Notes under the pieces: model-generated
The model's input: the letters and a program-made list of their open reading frames with translations, nothing else
What the model was told of the DNA's origin: nothing
Database searches by the model: none
Assembly (NCBI RefSeq): GCF_004364345.1
Contig: NZ_SOCA01000005.1
Location: 124,001 to 188,000 of the forward strand
DNA length: 64,000 nucleotides
DNA from: Prosthecobacter fusiformis
Lineage (GTDB): Bacteria; Verrucomicrobiota; Verrucomicrobiia; Verrucomicrobiales; Verrucomicrobiaceae
Direction of reading: 5' to 3'
Shown: positions 26,762 to 35,144 of the stretch, in pieces
Numbering within the stretch: position 1 is the stretch's first letter
Layout: each line of letters opens with the position of its first letter
Program-made: the position numbers and the translations under genes

Positions 26762-28537
26762 TCAAGCGGCTACGACGACATTCGGGACGAGATGCTCGGC
26801 GGCCTTGGCGGCGGCTTCACGGGCATCAGGATTGGCGTTCCGTTGCTCGAATTCGCGGCACCAGCCTTTGATTTCGAGTTCATTAAAAATCTTGCCAATG
26901 ACGCGGCGGAGCAGACCTTTGAGGTTGGGCAGCTCGACTTCCTGAAGACTGCGGATGGCGGCCTCCTTGTAGGTTTCCAGCATGAGGGTGGTTTTGTCGT
27001 AGGCTCCGGATTCCTCGGCCCATTGGCGGATGGTCGGTTTATCCGGCAGGGTGGTGGCTTGGCCGCTCCAGAGGGCTTCCATGATCTCCTTCACCTCGCC
27101 TTTACCACGCTCGCGCAGGAGGGCCAGGATGATGCTGGGGCGGATGCTCACATCATTGTCTGCAGCGGAGTCGTCGCCGAGGTCATCCAGGTCATCGCGG
27201 ATCTGGTAGGCGATGCCGAGGTTTTCACTGTAGGAGTGGAGGGCATCGGCGGTTTCATCAAGCTGGCCGGCCATAGCGGCGCCGATTTTGAGGGCGACCT
27301 CAAAGGCGGGGGCGGTTTTGCTGCGGAAGATTTCCAGGACCTGGGTGTTGGAAAGGGCGACGGGGTGGTTGTTCCACAGGAGTTCGGCACCCTGGCCACG
27401 GCAGAGTTCGCGCTGGCCTTCGGCGGCGACTTTGAGAGTGGCGCTGCGGATGTGGCTGGCGCACTGCATTTCAGCCAGGAGGCGGTAACCTTCTCCAATG
27501 AGGAGATCGCCGACATTCAGGGCGACAGGGATGCCGTATTCAGAATGGAGGGTCGGCTCGCCATAACGTTCAGCGTCGTTGTCCTCGATGTCGTCATGGA
27601 TGAGGGAGGCTTTATGGAAGGCCTCCACGGAGATGGCGGCCAGTTTGAGGTCATCGGAGATGGGGGCTTCGGGATCTTCACGCAGGGCCTGGTAAGCGGC
27701 GATGGTGAGGAAGGGACGCCAGCGCTTGCCGGCACGGCCGAGCCAGTCCCGTGCGATCTGCTCCGTCTGGCAGGTGGGTTTGCCGAGGAGGGCGTCCAGG
27801 GATTCCGGGGTGAACCAGGTTTTGACCTCGTCATGCAGGTCATTGAGGTTGAGGCGGCGGGTCTTGTCCTCGCTGGTGAGGTGGATGTAGTCCCACACCC
27901 AGTCCACATCCACGGTGGTATCAATGCAGTCATCCTGAAGGAGAGGCACGGCCACGGCGGGGATGGCGGCGGCTTCCACATAAGGGAAGGTGCGCTCAAG
28001 AACGGCTAGGCAGGAAATGCCGACGATGGCCTCGATCTTGCCCGTTTGAATGAGGGACATGACGATGGCGCTGCCTTCGGCGACGAGGACAGCATAGCCG
28101 AGCTTTTCGGCTTCGTTCTGGAAGTCCTGGATGCTGCACAGGCCGCACTGTTTGCAAAGGAGGCCGAATTCATCAAAGGGGGCCGGGCATTTGCTTTCGA
28201 TGCGCAGGCACTTGGGCATCAGCAGGAGGCGCTTTTCAAAAGGGACGGTGGCCAGGGATTCGCGCCAGGTTTCATTGGCCAGGAGCACACCGGTATAGTC
28301 CCGGTAGATCTTCTCAATGCCATTGAGGGCCATGATCTTATCCGTATGGACCTGGAGCTCATCAATCGGCACGGGGGGGACGAGCTTGGTCTGCTCGGCG
28401 TATTCGCGCACGGCCTGGAGGACGAAGTCGCGGTCCTGCTTGGTCTGCGGGATATTTTTCTTCGGCTGCCGGAATCGCCTCACAAGTCCAGGGATGGCGG
28501 GGGGCAGGGCGGCAGAGCGGACGGCGACAGTGGACAT
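26762..28537 (-). CDS. DUF116-polyprenyl synthase fusion
   Basis: A 591-residue two-domain protein from the ATG at 28537; the frame opens 63 codons earlier without family signal. N-terminal DUF116-like domain (about 60-240) has five cysteines at 110, 117, 128, 131 and 134 (K-C-x6-C-P-x-P-F then C-x2-C-x2-C), a likely iron-sulphur or metal site. The C-terminal part (about 265-585) is a trans-polyprenyl diphosphate synthase: first aspartate-rich motif HDDIED at 314-319 and second DDLDD at 448-452. It should elongate allylic isoprenoid chains with IPP, for quinone or carotenoid side chains. The role of DUF116 is unknown. No neighbour helps. The only long single gene here and not broken. Confidence 0.88.
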   Translation of the reverse strand: MSTVAVRSAALPPAIPGLVRRFRQPKKNIPQTKQDRDFVLQAVREYAEQTKLVPPVPIDELQVHTDKIMALNGIEKIYRDYTGVLLANETWRESLATVPFEKRLLLMPKCLRIESKCPAPFDEFGLLCKQCGLCSIQDFQNEAEKLGYAVLVAEGSAIVMSLIQTGKIEAIVGISCLAVLERTFPYVEAAAIPAVAVPLLQDDCIDTTVDVDWVWDYIHLTSEDKTRRLNLNDLHDEVKTWFTPESLDALLGKPTCQTEQIARDWLGRAGKRWRPFLTIAAYQALREDPEAPISDDLKLAAISVEAFHKASLIHDDIEDNDAERYGEPTLHSEYGIPVALNVGDLLIGEGYRLLAEMQCASHIRSATLKVAAEGQRELCRGQGAELLWNNHPVALSNTQVLEIFRSKTAPAFEVALKIGAAMAGQLDETADALHSYSENLGIAYQIRDDLDDLGDDSAADNDVSIRPSIILALLRERGKGEVKEIMEALWSGQATTLPDKPTIRQWAEESGAYDKTTLMLETYKEAAIRSLQEVELPNLKGLLRRVIGKIFNELEIKGWCREFEQRNANPDAREAAAKAAEHLVPNVVVAA

Positions 28538-29720
28538 GGGGAGGAAACAGATTTCTAAAAGCGTATGCCGAGAGTGACATACGCATGGGGGAAAAGGAAA
28601 GACGAAAGCGTCAGCCATGTAACCGTGCCGCTTGCTGGCAGTCTTGCAAGGATTGCGCTGAAGTGTGCCGATTTTGCGATGAGCAGGGAAGGGGATGCCG
28701 ACTGAAACGCTGGTAATGGTACCCAACGGTTTAGCGAGTTGTGGTTGTTAATTGGTCTTTTATGGTTTTTATGAAATTAGGTTCGGATTATCGGGTTGTT
28801 GGAGGCATCAATGGGGATGGGGAACATTTGCATTTTATCCCCATTTGGGGATTTTCAGGGTTAGCGGGTTGATTTTGAAGGGTTTGTGCATGGGGATTTC
28901 ATGGGGAAACGCATCCCCATGGGGAATTCGATGGGGAACGGGGAAGGGGAGGGATGGCATGGAGCGGGACAGGGCAGGACTAATTTCGATAGGGGGCCTG
29001 GTTTTGGCAAGGGGGTCCACCCCGGACTTGGGCTAAGTGGGGAATTTTGGAGGGGTGGTGAGGGGACTGAGAGGCTGTGGAGTTGGTAGGCCGTCAGGAG
29101 GGAGTTTTGGTTTGGGGGTTTGGAAAAAGGTGGGGGAAAGGAGGGGTCGAAGGTTTGGATTTGGTTGGTTATGAGATGGTTATGTTTACTTTTAACATTT
29201 CTTAAATAATAATGTTTTGAGGGGCTTTTTTGGGGGTGCCTGGGCTTTTGATTGGGGTTAAGGAGGTGGTTTGGTATTTATACTCGCCGTTGGATTAAAT
29301 GGTTATCGCGATAACAATCGTTTATTTATGTGTAGATGATGAGTGATTTAAGGATTTATTGTCTGTGGTGATGTTGAGCTTGAAATTTAGAGCCGATGCT
29401 GAATGGGGGTGGGTGGTGATGGCTATGTAGATGATTGCAGAATGGGCGTTGGAAAGGGTTTGCTTGAATATTAATATATCTTTATTATTAATGTGTTATG
29501 AGGGGTTATTACGTTTTGAATGGGTTTCGTTGGATTTTGTATTTATATTGATCAACGTAGCTTTATTCATAGTCGGATTGACTTGTGTCACGGGTTTATC
29601 GATTTTTGCTTAGGATTTTAGGCGTGGACTGCCCGGTGGAGGCGCTGCGGCTCGGTGCATTCCTGAAACCTTCCACGTCCTGGCGGACGCAGCTACATGG
29701 GGGCTTCCTGGGGGCGTTGG
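28538..29720 (+). other. 1.2-kb gene-free region, G-rich on the plus strand
   Basis: No gene supported. From about 28740 to 29160 the plus strand is strikingly rich in G runs, with repeated ATGGGGA words at about 28890-28936 and the palindrome TCCCCATGGGGA (28914-28925). From 29160 to 29600 it becomes A/T-rich and holds the 14-bp palindrome GTTATCGCGATAAC (29302-29315). The last 100 bases return to GC-rich sequence similar in style to repeats at 32.6 kb. Small frames here are low-complexity and not credible genes. Confidence 0.6.
29302..29315 (+). repeat. 14-bp perfect palindrome in AT-rich intergenic DNA
   Basis: GTTATCGCGATAAC is self-complementary and stands alone in a long gene-free, AT-rich stretch. 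It could be a protein binding site; nothing else supports a role. Confidence 0.35.
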
Positions 29721-30332
29721 TTAGGACAGGAAGCTGAAGAAATTTGGGGGGTATTCTTGGGCTTGGCTGAGCTGGCGGCTGGTGGCGTTGACTTTTTGGA
29801 CGGAGTCGCGGGCGGGGAAGAGGCTGGTGCGGACGCGGGCGATGTGGGCCGTCACTTCTTTGGCCGGATTGGGGATCAGGTCGGGGTAGGTGGCGTATTC
29901 GGCCAGGTAGTGGTACACACGGTCCTCGAAGGTCTGGACCTCTTTTTCGAGGGTGAGGAGGTGGGTTTCGGCCTGGATCAGTTCGGGCAGGAGTGCGGTC
30001 TCTGGCTGGAGGGATACGAGCTCGAATTTGATGCGGGTAAGAGCTTCGCGATGGGAAACGACGGTGGGGATGGTGATTTCAGCACCGTCTTTTTTGAATT
30101 CGTCTTCCAGTTTGTTGAGGGCGGTGAGCAGGGTTTCCAAGGCGGAAATCTGGGTCCGGCTTTCCAGTCCGGACAGAGCCAGGAGTCCTTTGAGGCGGTG
30201 ATGGCGATCCACTCTCTGGGCATGACGCTGGGCGAGAAAGGCCAGCCAGGCTCCGAAAAAGGCGGCTCCTGCTGCGACGGCGAGGCCGAATGAAACAGTC
30301 AACAACTGGGCGAGTTCCACGTCAGTATTCAT
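29721..30332 (-). CDS. small membrane-anchored coiled-coil protein, unknown
   Basis: A 203-residue protein that I do not recognise. One N-terminal membrane segment at about 10-32 is followed by a long, mostly helical polar region with Leu/Glu/Lys heptad-like spacing (about 50-150), and a C-terminal polar tail. No catalytic motif. It lies at the edge of the gene-free region on the same strand as the DUF2726 gene behind it, separated by about 200 bases without a clear promoter. The start ATG gives a hydrophobic N-terminus with a charged residue soon after, consistent with an N-in anchor. Confidence 0.7.
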   Translation of the reverse strand: MNTDVELAQLLTVSFGLAVAAGAAFFGAWLAFLAQRHAQRVDRHHRLKGLLALSGLESRTQISALETLLTALNKLEDEFKKDGAEITIPTVVSHREALTRIKFELVSLQPETALLPELIQAETHLLTLEKEVQTFEDRVYHYLAEYATYPDLIPNPAKEVTAHIARVRTSLFPARDSVQKVNATSRQLSQAQEYPPNFFSFLS

Positions 30333-30539
30333 AACTAAAAGGCCCTGGAGGGAGTGATGGCCGAAGCGACGCTATCGGGGCCAGCGAGGCCGGGTGAGGG
30401 GAGAATATTCTAAAAGACGGCGTGCAGATAGCAATCCTGGGCGCTCCGATCAAGCGACAATGCGGGGTATTTATGCCCCTGAGCCGACAAAGGGTAGGGC
30501 GGCTCCGTCTTTGCGCTGGGGCTGTCTCCCGAAGGAAAT

Positions 30540-31073
30540 TCAGCGCTGGGAGAGGATGGAGGCGATTTTTTGGCGCAGTTCGGCCGGGCTGTAGGCTTTG
30601 CGGGCGGGCATTCTCAGCAGAGGTAGGCCCGCAGAGGCCAGGGCGGAATCCACCATCTGGTCCCGCTGGATGCGCTTTTCTCCTTGATGGCTGGCATCGT
30701 CCAGCTCGATGGCGAGGACGGGGGAGAGGTCATCGGCGCGGCAGATGAGGAAATCGATGTGCTTGGCGCTGATCCGGTTGAAAGCCTTTTGCCACTGGGA
30801 ACCCGACAGGCCTTTCTGCGGGGTGATGACATCGGCGATGCGGACTTTAAAAGTGATGAGATGCGCGGGGGAAAGGGCGGACTGAAGAACCCCGAAAAAG
30901 GAACGTTCCGCTGCGGTTAGAAGGGCATCGTGCAGCCGGTATTTGAAGGACTCGCCTCTGCCGCCCCGTTTGCGGGTGATCCATGGCAGCACCGCGCTCA
31001 GCACCATCAAGATGGCAGCGGCAGCCAGTAAGATGGGCAGCCACGGGGCGAGAAGGTCGAGGATTTTGGACAT
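30540..31073 (-). CDS. DUF2726 domain protein
   Basis: A 177-residue protein from the ATG at 31073; the 45 codons before it in frame show no signal. A membrane segment at about 9-32 precedes a DUF2726 domain (about 45-170): the L-T-x-A-E-R-S-F-F block, F-N-R-I-S-x-K-H-I-D-F and V-L-A-I-E-L-D-D-A-S-H, which resembles a PD-(D/E)xK nuclease-type core (E-L-D-D). DUF2726 proteins have no established function, though a nuclease-like fold has been proposed for the group; that is recollection, not proof. It sits in the repeat-rich, gene-poor zone. Confidence 0.85.
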   Translation of the reverse strand: MSKILDLLAPWLPILLAAAAILMVLSAVLPWITRKRGGRGESFKYRLHDALLTAAERSFFGVLQSALSPAHLITFKVRIADVITPQKGLSGSQWQKAFNRISAKHIDFLICRADDLSPVLAIELDDASHQGEKRIQRDQMVDSALASAGLPLLRMPARKAYSPAELRQKIASILSQR

Positions 31074-31498
31074 GGGGGACTGAGGCACCGATTCAGTGGG
31101 CTGGCGAATGGGTTTGGGGTGAATGATGGCTGCGAATGCGTGGCCTGTCTGGCTGGGGATTATCTGCGGCAAAGAGTCTGTCCTAGCTCTCAGCCTGAGG
31201 CCGGGCAACCGGGCGGGAAAGGAGGATTTCAGACGTGCTTATGCGTCTTTCCATTTTGAACCTTCGGTTGTGAAGGGGTCAGAAACGGTAGCAAGAGTTG
31301 GATTTCCTCTTTAAGCGGCCTAAGGGTCGAATCATGCCGACCAGGGCAGGGCACCCACTCAAAAGAGGGGCTGAATACGCGAAATCCCATTGGGCACGCG
31401 TCGCTGTGTTTCTGAACCCTTCATTGTTTTGCTGATAGCCGACTGGTAATCGGGGCGCTGGAAACGCCGAGCTAAATTGTGCAGAGTTCCAAAAAGTG
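31074..31498 (+). other. gene-free spacer with 15-bp inverted repeat
   Basis: About 425 bases without a credible gene; the short frames have no family signal. Its main content is the inverted repeat pair at 31272-31286 and 31408-31422, described separately. Confidence 0.55.
31272..31422 (+). repeat. MITE-like element with 15-bp inverted ends
   Basis: GAAGGGGTCAGAAAC at 31272-31286 is matched by its reverse complement, with one difference, at 31408-31422, enclosing 121 bases. No transposase is present. It may be a small non-autonomous element, or a long stem-loop in an RNA. Confidence 0.4.
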
Positions 31499-31972
31499 TC
31501 AATCAAAATTATAGATGTCTAGGTATGGAGTAAATTTTTTTCGCAGAGTGCCGATTTCACCTACCATGCTTTCAAAGATTTGATTCTCAAGTCCAATGGC
31601 CTCCAGCTTCCTAGGATCGCCTGCAGGTAAATCCGAGCCTTTGCCTGAATCAAAGGCAGTTTTTAGTGCATGCCCTCTTTTATCCAGGTCTTGCAGGTAG
31701 TCTTTAATTTCGGGACCGAAGAGAAATTCTGCATGAGAAACGGCTAAGTAAAATTGAAACAACGCTGATCCATCTATTTTGCCGCTCCCCAAAATCGAAT
31801 TCAAATATTCTCGAGTTGCAAAAAAAACTTGAAGGCGCTTGTCGAAAAGGTCCGCCTTCAATTTATGCCGAGCCAAACGAAATTGATGATAGGCGATTAT
31901 GCCTGTAGCAACACCAATTGATGTCGTCGCTAGCACTTGGATGAATTTCAGAAGCAAATCAGCACAGTTCAT
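31499..31972 (-). CDS. small membrane-anchored protein, unknown, AT-rich
   Basis: A 157-residue protein that I do not recognise. One membrane segment near 8-27, then a soluble helical part (35-150) with many Lys/Asp/Phe residues; similar in architecture to small host-range or stress-linked membrane proteins, but no motif identifies it. The gene is clearly more AT-rich than its neighbours, a sign of recent transfer. The start codon ATG directly follows a seven-T run that belongs to a strong minus-strand terminator (31973-32007), leaving no room for a ribosome binding site, so either translation depends on read-through or the start lies elsewhere. Confidence 0.6.
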   Translation of the reverse strand: MNCADLLLKFIQVLATTSIGVATGIIAYHQFRLARHKLKADLFDKRLQVFFATREYLNSILGSGKIDGSALFQFYLAVSHAEFLFGPEIKDYLQDLDKRGHALKTAFDSGKGSDLPAGDPRKLEAIGLENQIFESMVGEIGTLRKKFTPYLDIYNFD

Positions 31973-32007
31973 AAAAAAAGCGTCGGAGCCTAACGACTCC
32001 GACGCTT
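31973..32007 (-). terminator. strong intrinsic terminator abutting a start codon
   Basis: On the minus strand an 11-bp perfect stem AAGCGTCGGAG / CTCCGACGCTT with an eight-base loop is followed by seven T, and the next three bases are the ATG of the minus gene at 31972. It could be an attenuator for that gene or the end of a small upstream RNA. Confidence 0.8.
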
Positions 32008-32133
32008 AATGCCATCCTGTTACCAGCAGAATGACGAACTGAAAGGTTCAAAGAATCAGCAAGAGGAGTGTAATACTCCGTAATACACGCGCAAGCACAA
32101 TTCTCCCGGCTGTCAACCTTTTACATTTCACAT

Positions 32134-32150
32134 TACATACATTGTATGTA
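32134..32150 (+). promoter_or_regulatory. inverted repeat TACATAC-N3-GTATGTA
   Basis: Perfect 7-bp half-sites around three bases, in AT-rich DNA about 160 bases upstream of the minus gene that starts at 31972. It has the size of a dimer-binding operator. Function is a guess. Confidence 0.4.
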
Positions 32151-32577
32151 GTTATTGAATGAGGGGTTGAAGGTCGGATTTGGGGGCCTGGGTGGGGTTA
32201 TGAGGAGGTTGGCCTTTGGTGGGAGGGTTGCGCCTGGTCTGGTGGTTTCAAGGTGGCACGCGGGAGGATGGCCGTCGAAAGCAGAGCGGTTTTTTATGGG
32301 AGGCGGGATGCTGGGGGCTTCGGGGACGCTCTTGGTGAGGACGTGCGAAATTGGCGATTCGTGGGGCGATGTCTCGCCCTTGCAGGGCTTTGGGAGAGGA
32401 CTTGTGGGCGTGTATTCTCACCCAGGGCTGCGCTCGCTAAGGCTCGTTGGCCCTGGGCTTTGGTGTCGCGCCCCTTTGGGGCTGGGGGCGATGGGGATTT
32501 TTTGGTACAGCGTGGCGGGTGGGAATGGTGGAAGCACTTTGAATAGTGGCGGCTGCGCCGCTGGGGTTTTGGATGCG

Positions 32578-33004
32578 GACAGGAGTGTCCGCGCTCCGCT
32601 GTGAGGGCGAGACGCCCTCACTCCTTGTTTTCCGGCATGCCGCATGAATGCGGGACTACACAACGGATTGCGGACAGGGTGTGTGTGTGCTCTGCTGTGG
32701 GGGCGAGACGCCCTCACTCCTTGTTTTCCGGCATGCCGCATGGATGCGGGACTACACAACGAATTGTGGACGGGAATGTGTGTGCTCTGCTCGGCACGGA
32801 GATTGTTGCCTCACCTTCTGTGATATGAGGGCGAGACGCCCTCACTCCTTGGGATGCTTGCGGGGGCCTTTTGTGAGGTGAGGCCGTTTAGACGCGGGCG
32901 GGAGTGGTGGTAGTACTTTGAAGTGGCGGCTGTGCCGCGTATGGTTTGAATGCGGACGGGAGTGTGTGTGCTCCGCTATGAGGGCGAGACGCCCTCACTC
33001 CTTG
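32578..33004 (+). repeat. array of short GC-rich hairpin repeats
   Basis: Four copies of a 26-base core (tgagggcgagacgccctcac plus tccttg) at 32602-32627, 32698-32723 (one base changed), 32826-32851 and 32979-33004. The core holds the hairpin GAGGGCG-AGA-CGCCCTC. Copies 1 and 2 belong to a 96-base tandem unit that also includes a CGGCATGCCG palindrome and the flanking gcatgaatgc part. A related hairpin GCGGACA-GGAG-TGTCCGC precedes copy 1 at about 32577-32594. A degraded relative lies near 44519. Spacing and hairpins are unlike CRISPR. Confidence 0.75.
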
Positions 33005-33192
33005 GTGACTCTGCTCGGGCGGGTTAGCAAAGTGGGTTGGATCTTGATCGAGGTTTTGGCGAGCTAAAGCTCGGGAGTACTTTGGCGGGGCTGGGCGGGG
33101 CTTCGAAATCTGAGGGATTTACTAGATTTGATGTCTGGTACGGGGGAAGCGCAGGCGGATGGCTATGCCCAATGGCTGGGGGGAACGAAGGA

Positions 33193-33216
33193 GGGCAGGA
33201 GGTGGCCCCCCTGCCC
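33193..33216 (-). terminator. hairpin downstream of cimA
   Basis: Stem GGGCAGG / CCTGCCC about 40 bases after the cimA stop. There is no T-run on the minus strand, so it may only pause or stabilise the transcript end. Confidence 0.35.
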
Positions 33217-33254
33217 TGCTATTTTGAGTTTTTTGGACCGTGCTGGAGGGCGGT

Positions 33255-34817
33255 TTAGGGGCGCTTGAAGAGGTAGTATTCGAGGCTGTCCACGAGGGCC
33301 TGCCAGCTGGCATCAATGACGTTGGTGGAGACGCCGACGGTGCCCCAGGTGCGGGTGCCATCGCTGCTGACGACGAGGACGCGGGTCTTGGCGGCGGTGC
33401 CGCTGCCGCTATCGATGATGCGCACTTTGTAGTCTTCCAGGCGGACCTGGGCGATGTGGGGGAAATGCGGGAGGAGGGCTTTGCGGAGGGCTTTATCCAG
33501 GGCATTTACGGGGCCGTCGCCTTCGTCCACGGTGTATTCGGCGTTGCCATTGACCTGGATTTTGACGGTGGCCTCGGTGGTTTCACCTGTGCGACCGGGG
33601 TGGTGGCGGTGGGTGGTGTGGTATTCGATGAGGTCGAAAAGCTGGGTCTGCTGGCCGAGCTGCTTGCGGATGAGGAGCTCGAAGCTGGCCTCGGCGGCTT
33701 CGAATTCGAAGCCTTCGCTTTCGAGGTGCTTGACGGTGGCGAGGATTTTTTGGACTTCGGGGCTGCCTTTGGTGAGGGGGACGCCCATGCCTTCGGCCTT
33801 CATGAGGACGTTCGACTGGCCGGACATGTCTGAGATGGTGATGATGCGCTCATTGCCGACGAGGGAGGGATCCACGTGCTCGTAGGTGCGGGCGAGCTTT
33901 TGGACGGCGTGGACGTGGAGGCCGCCCTTATGAGTGAAGGCGGCGAGGCCGACGTATGGGGCGCGGATATCGTGAGGGACATTGGCAAGCTCATCCACGA
34001 AGAAGGCGAGCTCGCGGAGGCGGGTGAGGTCGATGCCGAGATCGTAGCCCATTTTGAGCTGAAGATTGGGCATGACGGTGATGAGGTTGCAATTGCCGAC
34101 GCGCTCGCCGTAGCCATTGATGGTGCCCTGGACCTGGCAGGCACCGGCGCGGACGGCGGCGAGTGCATTGGCGACGCCGACGCCACCGTCATTGTGGGTG
34201 TGGATGCCGACGGGGCAGCCGAGGTGGGCGATGACCTGGCGGGTGACTTCCTCTACCCATTCCGGGAGGGCACCGCCATTGGTCTCGCAAAGGACGACGA
34301 GGTCTGCGCCGGCGTCTTTGGCGGCTTTGACGGTCTTGAGGGAGTATTCGGGGTCTTCGCGGAAACTATCGAAGAAGTGTTCGGCATCGTAGAGGACTTC
34401 GCGGCCGTGCTTTTTAAGATAGGCGACGGTATCGGCGATCATGGCGAGGTTTTCATCCAGGCTGACCTGGAAGACTTCGGTGACGTGAAGGGGCCAGGTC
34501 TTGCCGACGATGGTGACGGCGGGGGTCTGGGCATCCAGGAGCATCTGGACCTGGGCGTCGTCCTCGACTTTGATTTTGCCACGGCGGGTCATGCCGAAGG
34601 CGGTGATTTTGGCGTTTTTCCAGGTGCGCTTGGCGGCCTCCTGAAAGAAGGCGGCGTCTTTGGGATTGGAGCCGGGCCAGCCGCCCTCGATGTAATGGAC
34701 GCCGAATTCATCCAGGCGCTCGGCGACGCGGATTTTATCGAGGGTGCTGAAGGAGATGCCGGTGCCCTGGGTGCCGTCACGCAGGGTGGTGTCATAGATG
34801 GTAACTGGAACTGACAT
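33255..34817 (-). CDS. cimA: (R)-citramalate synthase
   Basis: A 520-residue enzyme of the isopropylmalate/citramalate synthase family, from the ATG at 34817. The catalytic TIM barrel (1-290) begins with Y-D-T-T-L-R-D-G-x-Q, includes the H-T-H-N-D-x-G motif near 205 and the G-T-I-N-G-Y-G-E-R-x-G-N-C motif near 235. A linker and a C-terminal LeuA-dimer regulatory domain (about 390-515) follow. It condenses pyruvate and acetyl-CoA to citramalate, the first step of the pyruvate route to isoleucine. The CimA call over LeuA rests on the long form and the motif wording, which is typical of CimA; a LeuA role is not excluded. No leu genes are next to it. Confidence 0.88.
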   Translation of the reverse strand: MSVPVTIYDTTLRDGTQGTGISFSTLDKIRVAERLDEFGVHYIEGGWPGSNPKDAAFFQEAAKRTWKNAKITAFGMTRRGKIKVEDDAQVQMLLDAQTPAVTIVGKTWPLHVTEVFQVSLDENLAMIADTVAYLKKHGREVLYDAEHFFDSFREDPEYSLKTVKAAKDAGADLVVLCETNGGALPEWVEEVTRQVIAHLGCPVGIHTHNDGGVGVANALAAVRAGACQVQGTINGYGERVGNCNLITVMPNLQLKMGYDLGIDLTRLRELAFFVDELANVPHDIRAPYVGLAAFTHKGGLHVHAVQKLARTYEHVDPSLVGNERIITISDMSGQSNVLMKAEGMGVPLTKGSPEVQKILATVKHLESEGFEFEAAEASFELLIRKQLGQQTQLFDLIEYHTTHRHHPGRTGETTEATVKIQVNGNAEYTVDEGDGPVNALDKALRKALLPHFPHIAQVRLEDYKVRIIDSGSGTAAKTRVLVVSSDGTRTWGTVGVSTNVIDASWQALVDSLEYYLFKRP

Positions 34818-35144
34818 GGATGGGATTAAAAAGAGGTCAAGGGGGTCAAACAAATGTCAACGAGCGGAAGCAAAGGGACGAGGTTGACGGATCATCCCGG
34901 ATGAACGCGGGAGCGATGATGTGCCACAAAGAGCGCACTTTGGCGCGGGCGACAACAGGCCATGACGGACTCCTAGGGCTGCGTTAGGCGCAGAGGAGCC
35001 CGATGATAATTCGAATACCGAAGATGGCTGGTTGGCTGGCCATGGGAGCGTGCAAAATAACGCAAGGCCCAAGGCAGGCAAGAAGAGGTTTGGGGATTTT
35101 TTAAGGATCCCCTTTTGCCTGACGTGAAGGATGAGGCGTGGGGA
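34818..35144 (+). other. gene-free spacer between cimA and the Bax-inhibitor gene
   Basis: About 330 bases; no gene, clear promoter or terminator. It contains two or three imperfect GC-rich hairpins (for instance around 34967-35002) in the style of interspersed repeats. Confidence 0.5.

Larger units (their letters stand above)
32008..33254 (+). other. 1.2-kb gene-free region with hairpin repeats
   Basis: No credible gene. Contents: a 7+7 inverted repeat TACATAC-ATT-GTATGTA at 32134-32150; plus-strand G-rich sequence at 32155-32500; a run of GC-rich hairpin repeats at about 32578-33004; then more G-rich sequence and a hairpin at 33193-33216. The small frames across this stretch arise from the repeats. 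Confidence 0.6.

Noticed and set aside
26792-28009. A 405-codon plus-strand frame opposite the DUF116-prenyl synthase gene
   Set aside because: Shadow of the GC-rich minus-strand gene, which has clear catalytic motifs; the antisense product is Gly/Asp-rich without any domain.
28752-29613. Small plus-strand frames in the G-rich intergenic region
   Set aside because: Low-complexity Gly/Trp/Arg peptides typical of G-rich non-coding DNA.
31279-31506. A 75-codon minus-strand frame over the inverted-repeat element
   Set aside because: Overlaps non-coding repeat sequence and has no start-site or family support.
32578-33004. Possible CRISPR array
   Set aside because: Only four core copies with irregular spacing (96, 128 and 153 bases); the flanks of the first two are also repeated rather than unique spacers, and no cas gene is present.
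32155-33258. Several small plus-strand frames in the 32.2-33.2 kb region
   Set aside because: Their peptides arise from the hairpin repeats and G-rich sequence, with no signal or homology.
33876-34814. A 312-codon plus-strand frame opposite cimA
   Set aside because: Antisense frame of cimA with Asp/Gly/Glu-rich low-complexity content.
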